A stretch of DNA of 24,825 nucleotides from Plakobranchus ocellatus (lineage: Eukaryota > Mollusca > Gastropoda > Plakobranchidae): NCBI GenBank assembly GCA_019648995.1, contig BLXT01004186.1:963411-988235 (forward strand). Reading direction: 5' to 3'. Below, in pieces: positions 8,762-18,141 of this stretch. The translations under genes were made by a program, and so were the position numbers. A model generated the notes under the pieces. It was given only the letters and a program-made list of their open reading frames with translations. It did not search any database and was not told where the DNA came from. Every line of letters begins with the position of its first letter. Within the stretch, counting starts at the first letter, position 1.

Positions 8762-11700
8762 GTAAGTAATTCTATTGATTTGCTACGTTTTTCTGCATTT
8801 ACTTTACAAATTTCTGGTAAAGATTATGCAAAACACCAATAGGATTTAAGAGGCTTAAATTCTAGATTCTTTTGTTCAGTTGACACATGCCCTCAGTCTG
8901 ATGTGACTTATCGGGTCTCTTGACACTAAATGGCCTCCCAGATTCAATCATTCATGCACCAGAAATTGGTTACAAGCGTGATAAATATTTAGTCCCTAGA
9001 TCTGTAGACGTATTTTCTCTATGACAGTCTATGGGTATTGCAGAATTTTCACGCATATGCCTGATAATCCATGGTTTTGTTTTATCATATCCAATCACAA
9101 ATACTTTGTTAAAACATTTACATTTCATACGGACAAAAGCCAAACAAGACCTGCTTCTCACACAATTTATTGACTTTAGATTTAGATCTATATTAAATGA
9201 TCTATTGAAGATTTGTTGAGTTAGATTAGCCCAAATTTGTTTTTAAAGCCCAAAGATTAGAGTTAAGTAGTCACCTAAACTTAAAATTATTGGAATGACA
9301 CTTTGGCCTGTCCAGAATAGATCTAGAGCCTACTTGAAGCGCAGAATTAAGGGAAAGATGTCGGATTATGCACACGTAGCATGATTTCCACTATAATATC
9401 AAAATGAAGGCAAGCTCAGTCAACTGTTGATAATTTTAAACATTTACCAGTCATCACAAATATTTTCATCCAAAAACGATAGCCTATATCTTAAAATTGT
9501 TTGAACATCTCAAATCAGTATAGGACTATTGGATATTTGCAACCGATTTTTTGCTGGCAAAGTCTGTTTCAGCAATGAATTTAGAAGTAAGAAGCAAATG
9601 ATCTCAAGGAATTGTGATTTATTCTCTGTTATTCAATGGTTAAACTGTGATATGACAGGTTGGTTTGCAATCTAACTTTCATAAATTTACTTTTGTTGGG
9701 TGCACATTCAGAAGTCTTGCCAAATTCAGATTTATGGTAAAGAAAGATTAACAATTGTGCACACAAGGGGATACTTCATATTTGGCAACATATTTTTAGA
9801 TTCTCTATCATAGTTTTTAACTGATAAAGGGCTGGCCCAGCTCGAAATTAACAATGGTCTATGGCGGGTGTAAGGGGCATAATCCTAATTTACAAAAGTA
9901 CACGTTTTACAAAATTTGTCATAAATTTTAAACCAAGGAAGGTACAAACATAATTCAAACATCAAAAAATAGAAGATTGGATGCACTTTCTTATGATATA
10001 TAACACTAAGTATCAGTGATATTATGGGATATTGAAAAAAGTTAACAACACGATCTCGGCAGTGGGGCTAGGACTAGATCTAGATCTACATTCAGATCCA
10101 TCATCGTCGGAAGAGTCTAGACGTAGCCCATCACCTTCTCCCTCCTCTACATCAAAATTAACATCACTTTCATCATCAGTTTCAACTCCAACATCATCTA
10201 CAGGGCTACCCTCATCTTCATCTTCTTTATTCGTCGATCTGTCTGTCAGTTGCGAGAGCAAGTTGAAGGTCATTTTGAAAAAATCGTCACTCGCTAACCA
10301 TTCATTCAATTTTAGAACAGTAAACGGAAAACGAAAGTAGAATCTTCAAGCAACAGAAACTATTAAGGCCCAGCCACTGTAAAGAAAATAAAGGGGCTTA
10401 TTGCCTTGTTGCACAATACTATTTTTAAGTTTTTTTCCGAACTTGAATAGTGACGCTAGCCACTGCTAACTGTTGCCCGGTCAAGGCTACTGGGGGGTTT
10501 CTATTAGATCTATATAATAAAATTCAGATTAAATAGAAAATTAACAGCTATACAAATTAGATTTATTATTGCACAGATTGATTCGTCCATTATCATTGCT
10601 TATTGACTCTAAAGTTTTTCCATAATGTATGATCAGATTTTAAAGTTTTGAGGTTAGATCTACGGTTGCTTGCTAGGCCGACTAGTTCCATTTTCGATAA
10701 TGCAGTTCAAACGGATCAAATTAAGCAATAAATAACTCGTCCTACGCTCTACTTCATGTTTCTAAATCTACCCAAGAGTATCACAGGTTGAAATGCAATA
10801 GACTCCGATTTTTTTACAAAGCTGTTTTCGAAAAGATGAGCTAAATCGTTGACACGTCGGTCTAGTGTTTAGACAGAAAAATGCAGTAACGTCTTAGTGG
10901 TCCAGAGCCCGGAAACCAGGTGATGGCCGGTAGTGACGTTTCGCGGCAACAAGGCAATTCCGTACTATAAAAGTGTATGCTATAGTCAAGTATCAACGGG
11001 CGATCCCGCCAACACCCAAAAGGGCGGTGGCGGGTGATAACTCTTTTTATCAGTTAAATTTTGAGATGAAGGCCTATGGTCCGTCCGTCTAAAATTAGCA
11101 ATATTTTTAAACACTCAACAAGCCTGAAATCTTTATTTTCCAAGAATTGTTGAAAAATCTTCAATAGGCCTATGGTTATTGGAAATGTTATTTTTCCAGC
11201 TTTAGCCCACGTGGACTGCGTCTTTTTTTTTTAATTCAATTTAAACGTCAGTCACTGTTAGGCTGACTTCAGGCATGTAAAATTATGATTTAAAACCTTA
11301 TTCTAGTTGTAGTTTCTCTCTCAATGTCTAGATAAATCCCTATCGTAAGTTACACAGTTTGCGTCATAATTAAAACTAAAATAATTCCTTGTTGTAGTAA
11401 GGTTATTGCTATCGCTGCTTTAAATGCAATTTTCAAACATAATGTGGTCTTTATATTAGCTCTGCCAATTTGGAAGTGAGGCTTATCAATTAAGTCCATG
11501 CGCGGAATTTCGGTTGCAATTAAAGGATTAATAATTTATAAACAAAGCAAATGCATTTTGGTCCCCTAAACTTATTGTCGTGATGCTACACGTAATAACA
11601 ATGAATAAAGACTTGAGTGCTGTGCCAGGTACCTTTTTATTATAGAATCTCAAATCAAGACAATTTGTTCTATCGGTTACTCTTGTGGTTTCACATAATC

Positions 11701-14700
11701 CTTTTCACTAGCAGTCTACTGATTAATAAGGAATGTTGCTCTGTGTGTATAATAGGAAAATTTGCGTCTTTCTTTGGACATTGACTTCGTGTGCAAGATT
11801 CACAGTATTAATGAAGCAGGCTCTCTTCCCTCTAATGTATGTTATGAACCTAGTTTGTCAGTGCCCTGGAAAGAGAGAGACAGCGTATTCATAAGGATGC
11901 GGAAGAGAAAATGTTGGCAGCCTCAGCATACAAACCAATCATATGGCTTAGAAACATCAATGACTCTTTCCTCATCTGGATCCATGGCTGATCCTAACTG
12001 AATTTTTTTGTAGGGTCCATTGATTTTCAACTACCAATAAAATTTATAAGCATCGCATCACACACAAACACATCCCGTTTGAGATGTCATGGTCACCAAC
12101 TCAAACAGAACTAACTAAAGCTATACCTGTACTCCGAACATCTTACAATGGTCCTCATGCCATCCTCATTTCACAGAACGCAACATTCCTTATACCCTTT
12201 GCTTTCTGCCTAATTAAGATCTGCTTGCTAGAGGTGGCACTCGAATACAGACTGGCTCAACTCTGGGCTCTCCTTGAACTAGTTGAAGCCTGCAGTTTTC
12301 CTCACTAACAAAGGCATCGTGCAGTTACTAAGTCAAAGCAAACACCTAGATCCATAGCACTGAACAGAACAAACAAACAGTATCTACTCAATGTGATCTT
12401 CTTGCATGCACCGCACATTTCCCTATATAACACAATATATGATCCAAGACATATGTATGTGTGTATGTGAATCCATACATGTATGTATGTTTAATAATAT
12501 GTATATGAATGTGTGTGTAAACAGAGAGAGAAAAAGGGAGATGGTTACCAAACATTTCATTCCCAAATAGATGGATGAAGATTGGTTTATGCTGTTTAAT
12601 GTTAAGCTCAGTCCTCTTTGCTTCTACTATGCACTATACTTCATACCTAAGTTAAATCGAATGCGTACCACTTTTTCTTTATTTTATTTTATTTTTTTTA
12701 ATTGTAGAACCAGCACCTAAAGAGGTGAAAAAGCCTGCCCCTCCCAAAGCGTCAGGCTCTGGTGTGGTTAAAGCCAAGGAGAAGGCCTTGAAGGCAAAGA
12801 AGAATGTTGTGCGGGGTCGCCATGACAAGAAGAACAGAAAAATCAGAACTAGTGTCCACTTCCGTCGCCCAAAGACCTTGAAGCTTCCTAGGAATCCCAA
12901 GTACCCTCGTAAGAGTGTGAACAGGATAAACAAGTAAGTTTACATTGTTGCCTTCAATATAAGATATAAAGGCCCTTTTTTTATGCTCTTTTATCATGCT
13001 GTTTTTGCTTCTTGAAGAGATTTTTTACCTCCATACTTGACTTGTCTTGATTTTCTGAACTAAAAGTATTTCTGAAAATTACTGAGAGATGTTAAAGGTC
13101 TAACAGATTTTTTTTTTCAGTTAATTGTTTTTCCATCTCAGGAATGATTTTTCAATTTCTAATAATGCCTGAGACCATTGAATTTTTTTTTTTTTTTTTG
13201 CTTTCATATTATGTCTCTTCTTATCCTTTATTTCTCAGAATCACAAATATTGATTGATATTACTTTTCAATTTCTTATTATTGCTGGGTTGTAGATTTCC
13301 TACAGAAATAATCTTTTGCAGATTTATAGCTCTGGATATGGGCATCACTGACAATTTTTTCTTCCAAGTCATTTCAAGAAAATATGCTTATGGTCAAACT
13401 CAAAGTCTTGATGTGAATAAAAAGCTTTAAAATTTTGCAATTTTTTTTTTTTTTGTTTATTCACTTAGGAGCTCATATGATTGGCTCTCTAGCCAAAACA
13501 TGGCTTTTAAGATTCTAAAATATTACTATTAAAAAGAGGAGTATGCGGGTTTGATCAGTAAAATTGCATCAGCCTAAAAGACGCTCTATTGTGTATATTG
13601 TGTAACATAAAAGTAAATGGGGTCTCATGCTTTGCTCAAGCATTGGGGAGCCAGGAGTAGGGTGCTGATTATTGTTGGCATCCAGTATTATGAGGTAGTT
13701 TGCCACTGCTTTCTTTGCTGCCTTTACTTTCACCAGGTCTTAGAGACCTGGCTGCCCATTTAGTGCGAGTCCACCCTGAGATCTGCACGACCCCTTCTGT
13801 TGCGGGTTCGAACCCCTCCACTGGCGCCCTGGCTTGACAGAGGGCCTGAAAGCCTGAGATCACCTTGTTGTGGACTGGCTATGCACAAAAACCAACCAGC
13901 CCATTCAGTGTTGGGTGGACTCGGAGAAATATGGAGAAACTGACTTGGCCTAGATTTGGATTTGAACATCGGACCTCTCACTTGGTAGCCAACTGTAGTA
14001 CCAGTGAGACATAGCTTCTCACAGTGTACTGTGTAAAGATTGACATGTTCACTGTAAAGCATACTTTACAACCCAGAGATAGGCATGAAAAGGAAATTAG
14101 AATCTGTTGCAGTTGGTTACAGCAAACAAAGGCAGCGTTGTTTCATTTTTGCAGGCACTCAGTCCTGTGCAAAATATGTTTTTGTATGAAGTCGTTGAGG
14201 TTTTGTGTTTCTATGTTCGTGCAGGAAGATTATGTATCAGTGGTCTTGGGTCATCCAATATAAACTTTTTTTTGTTGTCATCGTTATTTTTAATCTTATA
14301 ATTTTCACCCCTTTTTTCTGCTATCTAAGGTTGGATCAGTATGCCCTCATCAAATATCCCTTGACCACTGAGTCTGCCATGAAAAAAATTGAAGATAACA
14401 ACACATTGGTCTTTATAGTGGACAAGCGGGCAAACAAACCAATGATTAAGCAAGCGGTCAAGAAACTGTACAACATTGAAGTTGCAAAGGTCAACACGCT
14501 CATCAGGTAAACTTTTGCTACTCAAGTCTGTTCCTCTATTTTTTTTTCTTTTTAAAAGCAGCTGTTTAAGCAGCCCTTGTATGAAAATTCAGTAAATGTG
14601 CAAGTGTTGGAATTAGTCTACAATAAAACACTGTTATGACAAAATACATTGCTAAGGCAAAATGATTTTAGTCCTCAAATTATTTTTTTCTGTAAACATC

Positions 14701-17700
14701 CCCTCAGCGTAACCAAAATATGTTAAGACCAACATTGTTTCTTCAATCCCTAGAATTTTGATTTAAAATTGTTCTACTATAATAACTTCTGAACTGATCC
14801 AACGCCTTTGAAAGTGACACTGCTGATTTACTTCATTATGTCATGCGTCAACAATCACTATCGGTATTTCCCAGAGAAAAAATTATACAGATCTGGTGGA
14901 ATTTTAATTTTTATGCCAAGTTGATAAAATTTCACATGATTCAGTGACTGACTGGCAATGTCAAACTCAATTTTGTGCAGCCTGGGCTGCTCTTGGCATT
15001 TTTTTTTTTACGAGCAAGAAAACTTTTACAATCGTGCATACTTTACAAAATTTATATATCCCTTAAAATAAACCTGACATGGTGGCTCTTTTCCTAGAAA
15101 ATAAATTGGGACTGGAAATTTATATATCCCTTAAAATAAACCTGACATGGTGGCTCTTTTCCTAGAAAATAAATTGGGACTGGTTGATATATTAAAAATA
15201 ACTACACTTTATCCTCTTACCATAAAGGTTTGACTTAGCACTGCAGTTATTGGTAATCAGGAAATGTATCTGGGATATTGATAGAAACAACTTTCTGCTG
15301 CCTGCCAGGCTTTTTTTTTCAGTTTTAAAATTTAACATTTGATATGGGCTTGAGCACTTCTTTTTTTTTTTTTTGTCATGGACTTTGAGTATCTTCAAGT
15401 ATCTTCATCATCTGGTAATTCTATTACAGGTGTAAAGATAGGATGTACCATTGTAATAGGTCAAGGGAAGTTTGAGAGCCAATCACTTATATGTAATGTT
15501 GAGAGATTTGTGGTTTTTTCTTTCTTCCAGGCCTGATTGTGAAAAGAAAGCTTATGTAAGGCTTGCCTCAGACCATGATGGATTAGATGTTGCAAATAAG
15601 GTAAATGTGAAGATTTATTCAACATTAATAGCTTGTTATGTTAATGATCCAGTGAAATTAAGATTATTTTCGAGTAAGGCCGATGTCATCATTAATTGGT
15701 ATTGAAAGAACATCTAGATCTAAAGTTAAAATGAAGCCTCGAGTCAAGAGGGTCAGTAAGTAAAAATTGCCGCATTTCAACTTTTTTTGGCTTGGACAAT
15801 GGTGCTCATGTTGAGCAGGAAAGCTGCCTTCAGTGAATGATCAAACAGTAGAACCATATATGAGGGTTTGCCAAAACGTGGGCTGTCATTATAGTTATGT
15901 GCAAAAGATTTTCTACAAGTCCTATTTCAAAAAATTGAACTCATCAATATATAAATTATGATTTAGTGAGTGTGATGGCATAAGAAGTACTGCTTTATGT
16001 TCAATAAATCAGTTTTAGATGCATCCTTGCTGTCTAAATTAACCAAATGTTTTGAACATGACTATGATGATAAAATTGCCAAAAAGGTGGTCACCCATCA
16101 ACAAATTAAGCTCATTCACAACCAAGTGAAGAGATACGAATCATTTTTTTTTTTTACATGGATCTACTCCTGCTATCCATATCTGCATGAATATTACTTC
16201 ACTGATACTCAACTGGGCTTTTCTCTTTTGTAACTGGAGAATCTTTTTTTCAAAATGCAGGAAAAAACGTGACACAATTTGGGGGTCAACCTTTTGGCAA
16301 TTGCTCATATAAGTGATCTGCAAATACGTATTTGCCACAAATTTTGCAGCATAGATCTCTGAATTTTCTAAATAGAACATTTAATAGAATGTACCTAGTT
16401 TATCAGGAAGATTAATCATGTGGACTCTCCTGTAATTATGCCAACTTTGAACTACTTTAGTAGTAGTTAATCAATAGCCTGAAAGGATGCCATCTGCTAA
16501 CAAGCCTTTTACTCAAGATGGGATTCCTTTCACCAAAGTCAAAGTTGCAGAAGTGCTCTGCTTTTTTGTAAAAATTCTAAAATGGGAGCTGAAAACTCCC
16601 AAAGCTATGTTTTTTGATTTAGCAGCTCTGTGTCTGGCTCATCTACCCTTTTGTTCCATTGTTTTCCCATGCTATTGTATATACAGTGCATACCTGATAT
16701 ATCGACATTGAAGGTTCCAGACAAGCTATGTCGATATAAGAGAAGGTCGATATAAAAGAAACCTTTTTGAAAGAAGCTTTTTTTGTTGACTGGGGTGAAT
16801 TTTATTAGTTCGATATGGTTTTTTATATAGCCAGTGAACAACAAGGTGACCTCAGGCCCTTAAAATGACAGGTTGGGTTACATTACATTTTCGTTAACCC
16901 TCCCTGTCAGCTTATTCCATTCACATTCTACACCTTTTTACTAGTAACAGTCAAATGGGACGATCTTTTTCACTGCATATCATAAAGCCAGTCTATCAGA
17001 AGGCTGGTGGATGCATGATTTGTGTAGCTTACACACAGTGACACACACACATTCGCAATCCTTCATCCCACTTCCCCCCTCTCGAGAGGAGGCCTCAGGT
17101 TTAGTTCATTTATAAGTCTACTGTCTAGGCCTAGCCTACACCACTGCATCATTTTCTGTTTCAGTTCCTCATGATAGTCTAGGCCAAGTTCAAAAGTCTA
17201 CAGCATTGGATCACTTTCAGTTTCGATACACATTGACCGACTGTTAGAACTTTTCAGTTCCATGCCTGAGCCCCGTCAGTACAGTCACACCCCTGCAAAC
17301 ACTAATTCGGGCATAGGCCTTTTTGTCTACAGTCCACGCGTCTGTGGTCCATACAGTGGGAGGCAAAAAAAAAATGGGATAGGCGGGCCTTTCGCTCTCA
17401 TTAGAGATCTAAGGGTAGATTTTGGCTGGCGGTATTCTTGTGAGGGGGGATCAAATCAACTGGAACTCATTTTCCTACACTAATTTGGTTACTGACATGT
17501 CGATATAAGAGAAATGAAGTAGGAGTGGGCGTCGATATAGCGGAATATGTTTACTAACAATTAAGAAGAAAAAAATATGGACTTGAAAGAGCATGTCGAT
17601 AGAAGGGAAAAGTCGAAAGAACCGATGTCGATATAAGTGGTGCGCACTGTATTGAAATTATTTAAAGCCGTTTTTCACTCTTACTTTTATCTGCTATAGT

Positions 17701-18083
17701 TGCAGAAGGCGGAGCGACTAGATGAGCAAAAGTAGTTAAAATTATGTTTTAAGTAGCACCTAGCATTATTTTCGGGCATCTTTGCAATAATTGATAGATC
17801 TGAAAGAAGAGTAAAGCATTGTCTGATTCTTGTTCATTCCTTTGTTATGTTTAGACAAGACCACCCTTTTAGGATTCTTACACCCTACTGATAGGGCAGG
17901 AATTTTTTTATTTCCTAAAACAGGGGCTTTAGTTGGAATTGTATGTGATATTTGCTCATATTGCAGAAAGATAGAGAAAATTATAGCACCTTTTTTTGTG
18001 TTAACAGTATACATGTTATTAATAATTTTTCCTTGAAATGTACATAATTTTCTTTTTTTTTTTTCCAGATTGGCATCATCTAA
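8728..18083 (+). CDS. RPL23A: 60S ribosomal protein L23a (uL23), five coding exons
   Basis: uL23 lies at the polypeptide exit tunnel of the large ribosomal subunit, binds 28S rRNA, and is a docking point for nascent-chain factors. Coding exons are 8728-8761, 12708-12933, 14330-14506, 15531-15600 and 18069-18083. All junctions are GT-AG with matching phases, and the product is 173 aa; human is 156 aa. Residues 2-60 form a Lys/Ala/Pro-rich basic N-terminal extension ([16 protein letters not shown]...), longer than in vertebrates. The globular core is almost canonical: [19 protein letters not shown] (63-81), [20 protein letters not shown] (95-114), [20 protein letters not shown] (127-146), and the C-terminus DVANKIGII. 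Cys149 replaces the Gly of the usual RPDG. Introns are 3946, 1396, 1024 and 2468 bp and hold many mobile elements. Intact splice sites, long introns and no frame breaks argue for the functional gene rather than a processed copy. Confidence 0.97.
10022..10309 (-). pseudogene. acidic ORF inside the TTAA-flanked element, possible transposon remnant
   Basis: 95 residues, [18 protein letters not shown]... then a long Asp/Glu/Ser-rich tract with [20 protein letters not shown] and DSSDDDGSE, stop at 10022. Acidic leaders of this kind are common at the N-terminus of piggyBac transposases, but no catalytic region follows, so a decayed fragment is the best reading. The plus strand is open over the same span and Ser-rich, a side effect of the TCA/TCT-rich composition. 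It could equally be chance low complexity. Confidence 0.3.
11005..11034. repeat. GC-rich hairpin near the right end of the 9817-11057 element
   Basis: CCCGCCAACACCC and GGGCGGTGGCGGG pair with two mismatches across an AAAA loop. It is conspicuous in AT-rich surroundings. Confidence 0.8.
11058..12449. other. RPL23A intron 1, right part: no gene seen
   Basis: Two plus-strand open frames (11762-12001, 12084-12308) show no recognised domain and no fitting splice context. No snoRNA-like C/D pair or repeat copy was recognised. Confidence 0.5.
12450..12538. repeat. GTAT/TG microsatellite and GA run
   Basis: Interrupted ATGTATGTGTGTATGTG, then ACATGTATGTATG, TGTGTGTG and a GAGAGAGA run, in RPL23A intron 1 shortly before exon 2. 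Confidence 0.75.
12708..12933 (+). CDS. RPL23A: RPL23A coding exon 2
   Basis: This 226-nt exon follows a long T-rich tract and ATTGTAG, and ends at CAA|GTAAGT. It encodes the basic N-terminal extension and the [19 protein letters not shown] segment that begins the conserved domain. Confidence 0.97.
13745..13886 (+). mobile_element. SINE-A copy 4, sense, in RPL23A intron 2
   Basis: The sense strand carries CCCTGAGATCTGCACGACC, a perfect B box in GCGGGTTCGAACCCC, then GGCGCCCTGGCTTGACAGAG and the tail CACCTTGTTGTGGACTGGCT followed by an A-rich end. The B box is the best preserved in the window. Just upstream, CCAGGTCT-TAG-AGACCTGG (13734-13752) is a short perfect hairpin. Confidence 0.75.
13891..14020 (-). 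mobile_element. SINE-B copy 1 (different tRNA-derived family), antisense
   Basis: Minus strand: TGTCTCACTGGTACTACAGT (degenerate A-box region), then GATGTTCAAATCC (B box), then a second block GTCCACCCAACACTGAATGG and GCTGGTTGGTTTTTG. The body differs from SINE-A. It abuts SINE-A copy 4 tail to tail, so the two form a composite of about 275 bp. Confidence 0.6.
14330..14506 (+). CDS. RPL23A: RPL23A coding exon 3
   Basis: This 177-nt exon lies between CTATCTAAG and a GTAAAC donor. It encodes [19 protein letters not shown] through VAKVNTLIR, the most conserved part of uL23. Confidence 0.97.
15048..15183. repeat. perfect 68-bp tandem duplication in RPL23A intron 3
   Basis: Two head-to-tail copies (15048-15115, 15116-15183) are identical by eye over all 68 bases, beginning AAATTTATATATCCCTTAAA and ending AATTGGGACTGG. 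The match stops at both outer edges. Confidence 0.93.
15531..15600 (+). CDS. RPL23A: RPL23A coding exon 4
   Basis: This 70-nt exon follows TTTCTTCCAG and ends at GTAAAT. It encodes [20 protein letters not shown] and ANK. Several otherwise invariant positions differ (Cys149, Ser159, Gly163). Confidence 0.96.
16684..17649. mobile_element. Tigger/pogo-like non-autonomous element with TA target duplication
   Basis: The left end CAGTGCATACCTGATATATC (16684-) and the inverted right end CAGTGCGCACCACTTATATC (17649-) agree at 20 of 25 terminal positions including GACAT, and both are flanked by TA (16682-16683, 17650-17651). The motif GTCGATATAAG or close variants recurs near both ends (16729, 16747, 17498, 17531, 17625 and degenerate copies). 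The interior is non-coding, contains SINE-A copy 5, and has a diverged tandem repeat of about 55 bp at 17117-17225. CAGTG ends with TA sites are typical of pogo/Tigger MITEs. Confidence 0.8.
16825..16862 (-). mobile_element. SINE-A copy 5, 5'-truncated fragment inside a DNA transposon
   Basis: The plus strand reads ATAGCCAGTGAACAACAAGG then TGACCTCAGGCCC, which is the antisense 3' tail of SINE-A with small changes. The tRNA-like head is missing. It lies within the TA-flanked element at 16684-17649. Confidence 0.6.
18069..18083 (+). CDS. RPL23A: RPL23A terminal coding exon
   Basis: Fifteen coding bases, IGII then TAA, follow a T-rich tract and TTTTCCAG. They supply the universal uL23 C-terminus IGII. 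Confidence 0.95.
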   Translation: MGII

Positions 18084-18104
18084 GTTGAACTGTGGATTAA
18101 TATA

Positions 18105-18110
18105 AATAAA
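18105..18110 (+). terminator. RPL23A polyadenylation signal
   Basis: AATAAA lies 21 bases past the stop codon. A genomic run of 14 A (18128-18141) starts 17 bases later and is followed by the GT-rich GTTGAGTTATGTTGTCTG. This gives a very short 3'UTR, as is normal for ribosomal-protein genes. Confidence 0.85.
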
Positions 18111-18127
18111 GGAGTTATTAATGTATT

Positions 18128-18141
18128 AAAAAAAAAAAAAA
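18128..18141. repeat. A14 run at the RPL23A cleavage site
   Basis: Fourteen A on the plus strand begin 17 bases after the AATAAA signal. Confidence 0.9.

Larger units (their letters stand above)
9817..11057. mobile_element. candidate TTAA-flanked element in RPL23A intron 1
   Basis: TTAACTGATAAA (9817-9828) is repeated as the exact inverse TTTATCAGTTAA (11046-11057), 1241 bp apart. GGCGGGTG occurs near both ends in the same orientation, and a GC-rich hairpin lies near the right end. A second inverted pair, ATTGCCTTGTTGC (10402-10414) and its complement (10944-10956), lies inside. It holds an acidic minus-strand ORF but no transposase core. The short inverted repeat makes this tentative. Confidence 0.45.

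Noticed and set aside
10032-10340. Plus-strand Ser/Pro-rich 102-aa ORF
   Set aside because: Mirror of the acidic minus-strand ORF over the same TCA/TCT-rich DNA; low-complexity composition explains it, with no splice or start context.
11762-12308. Two plus-strand ORFs inside RPL23A intron 1
   Set aside because: No domain and no codon-like bias; bounded by ordinary stops without splice support.
13745-13850. Functional tRNA gene from the GGGTTCGAACCC B box
   Set aside because: No acceptor stem or proper anticodon arm can be formed, and the same block recurs elsewhere with a fixed non-tRNA tail, so it is a SINE.
16064-16201. Perfect C-box ATGATGA in RPL23A intron 4
   Set aside because: The first downstream CTGA is about 137 bases away and there is no terminal stem; too long for a C/D snoRNA.
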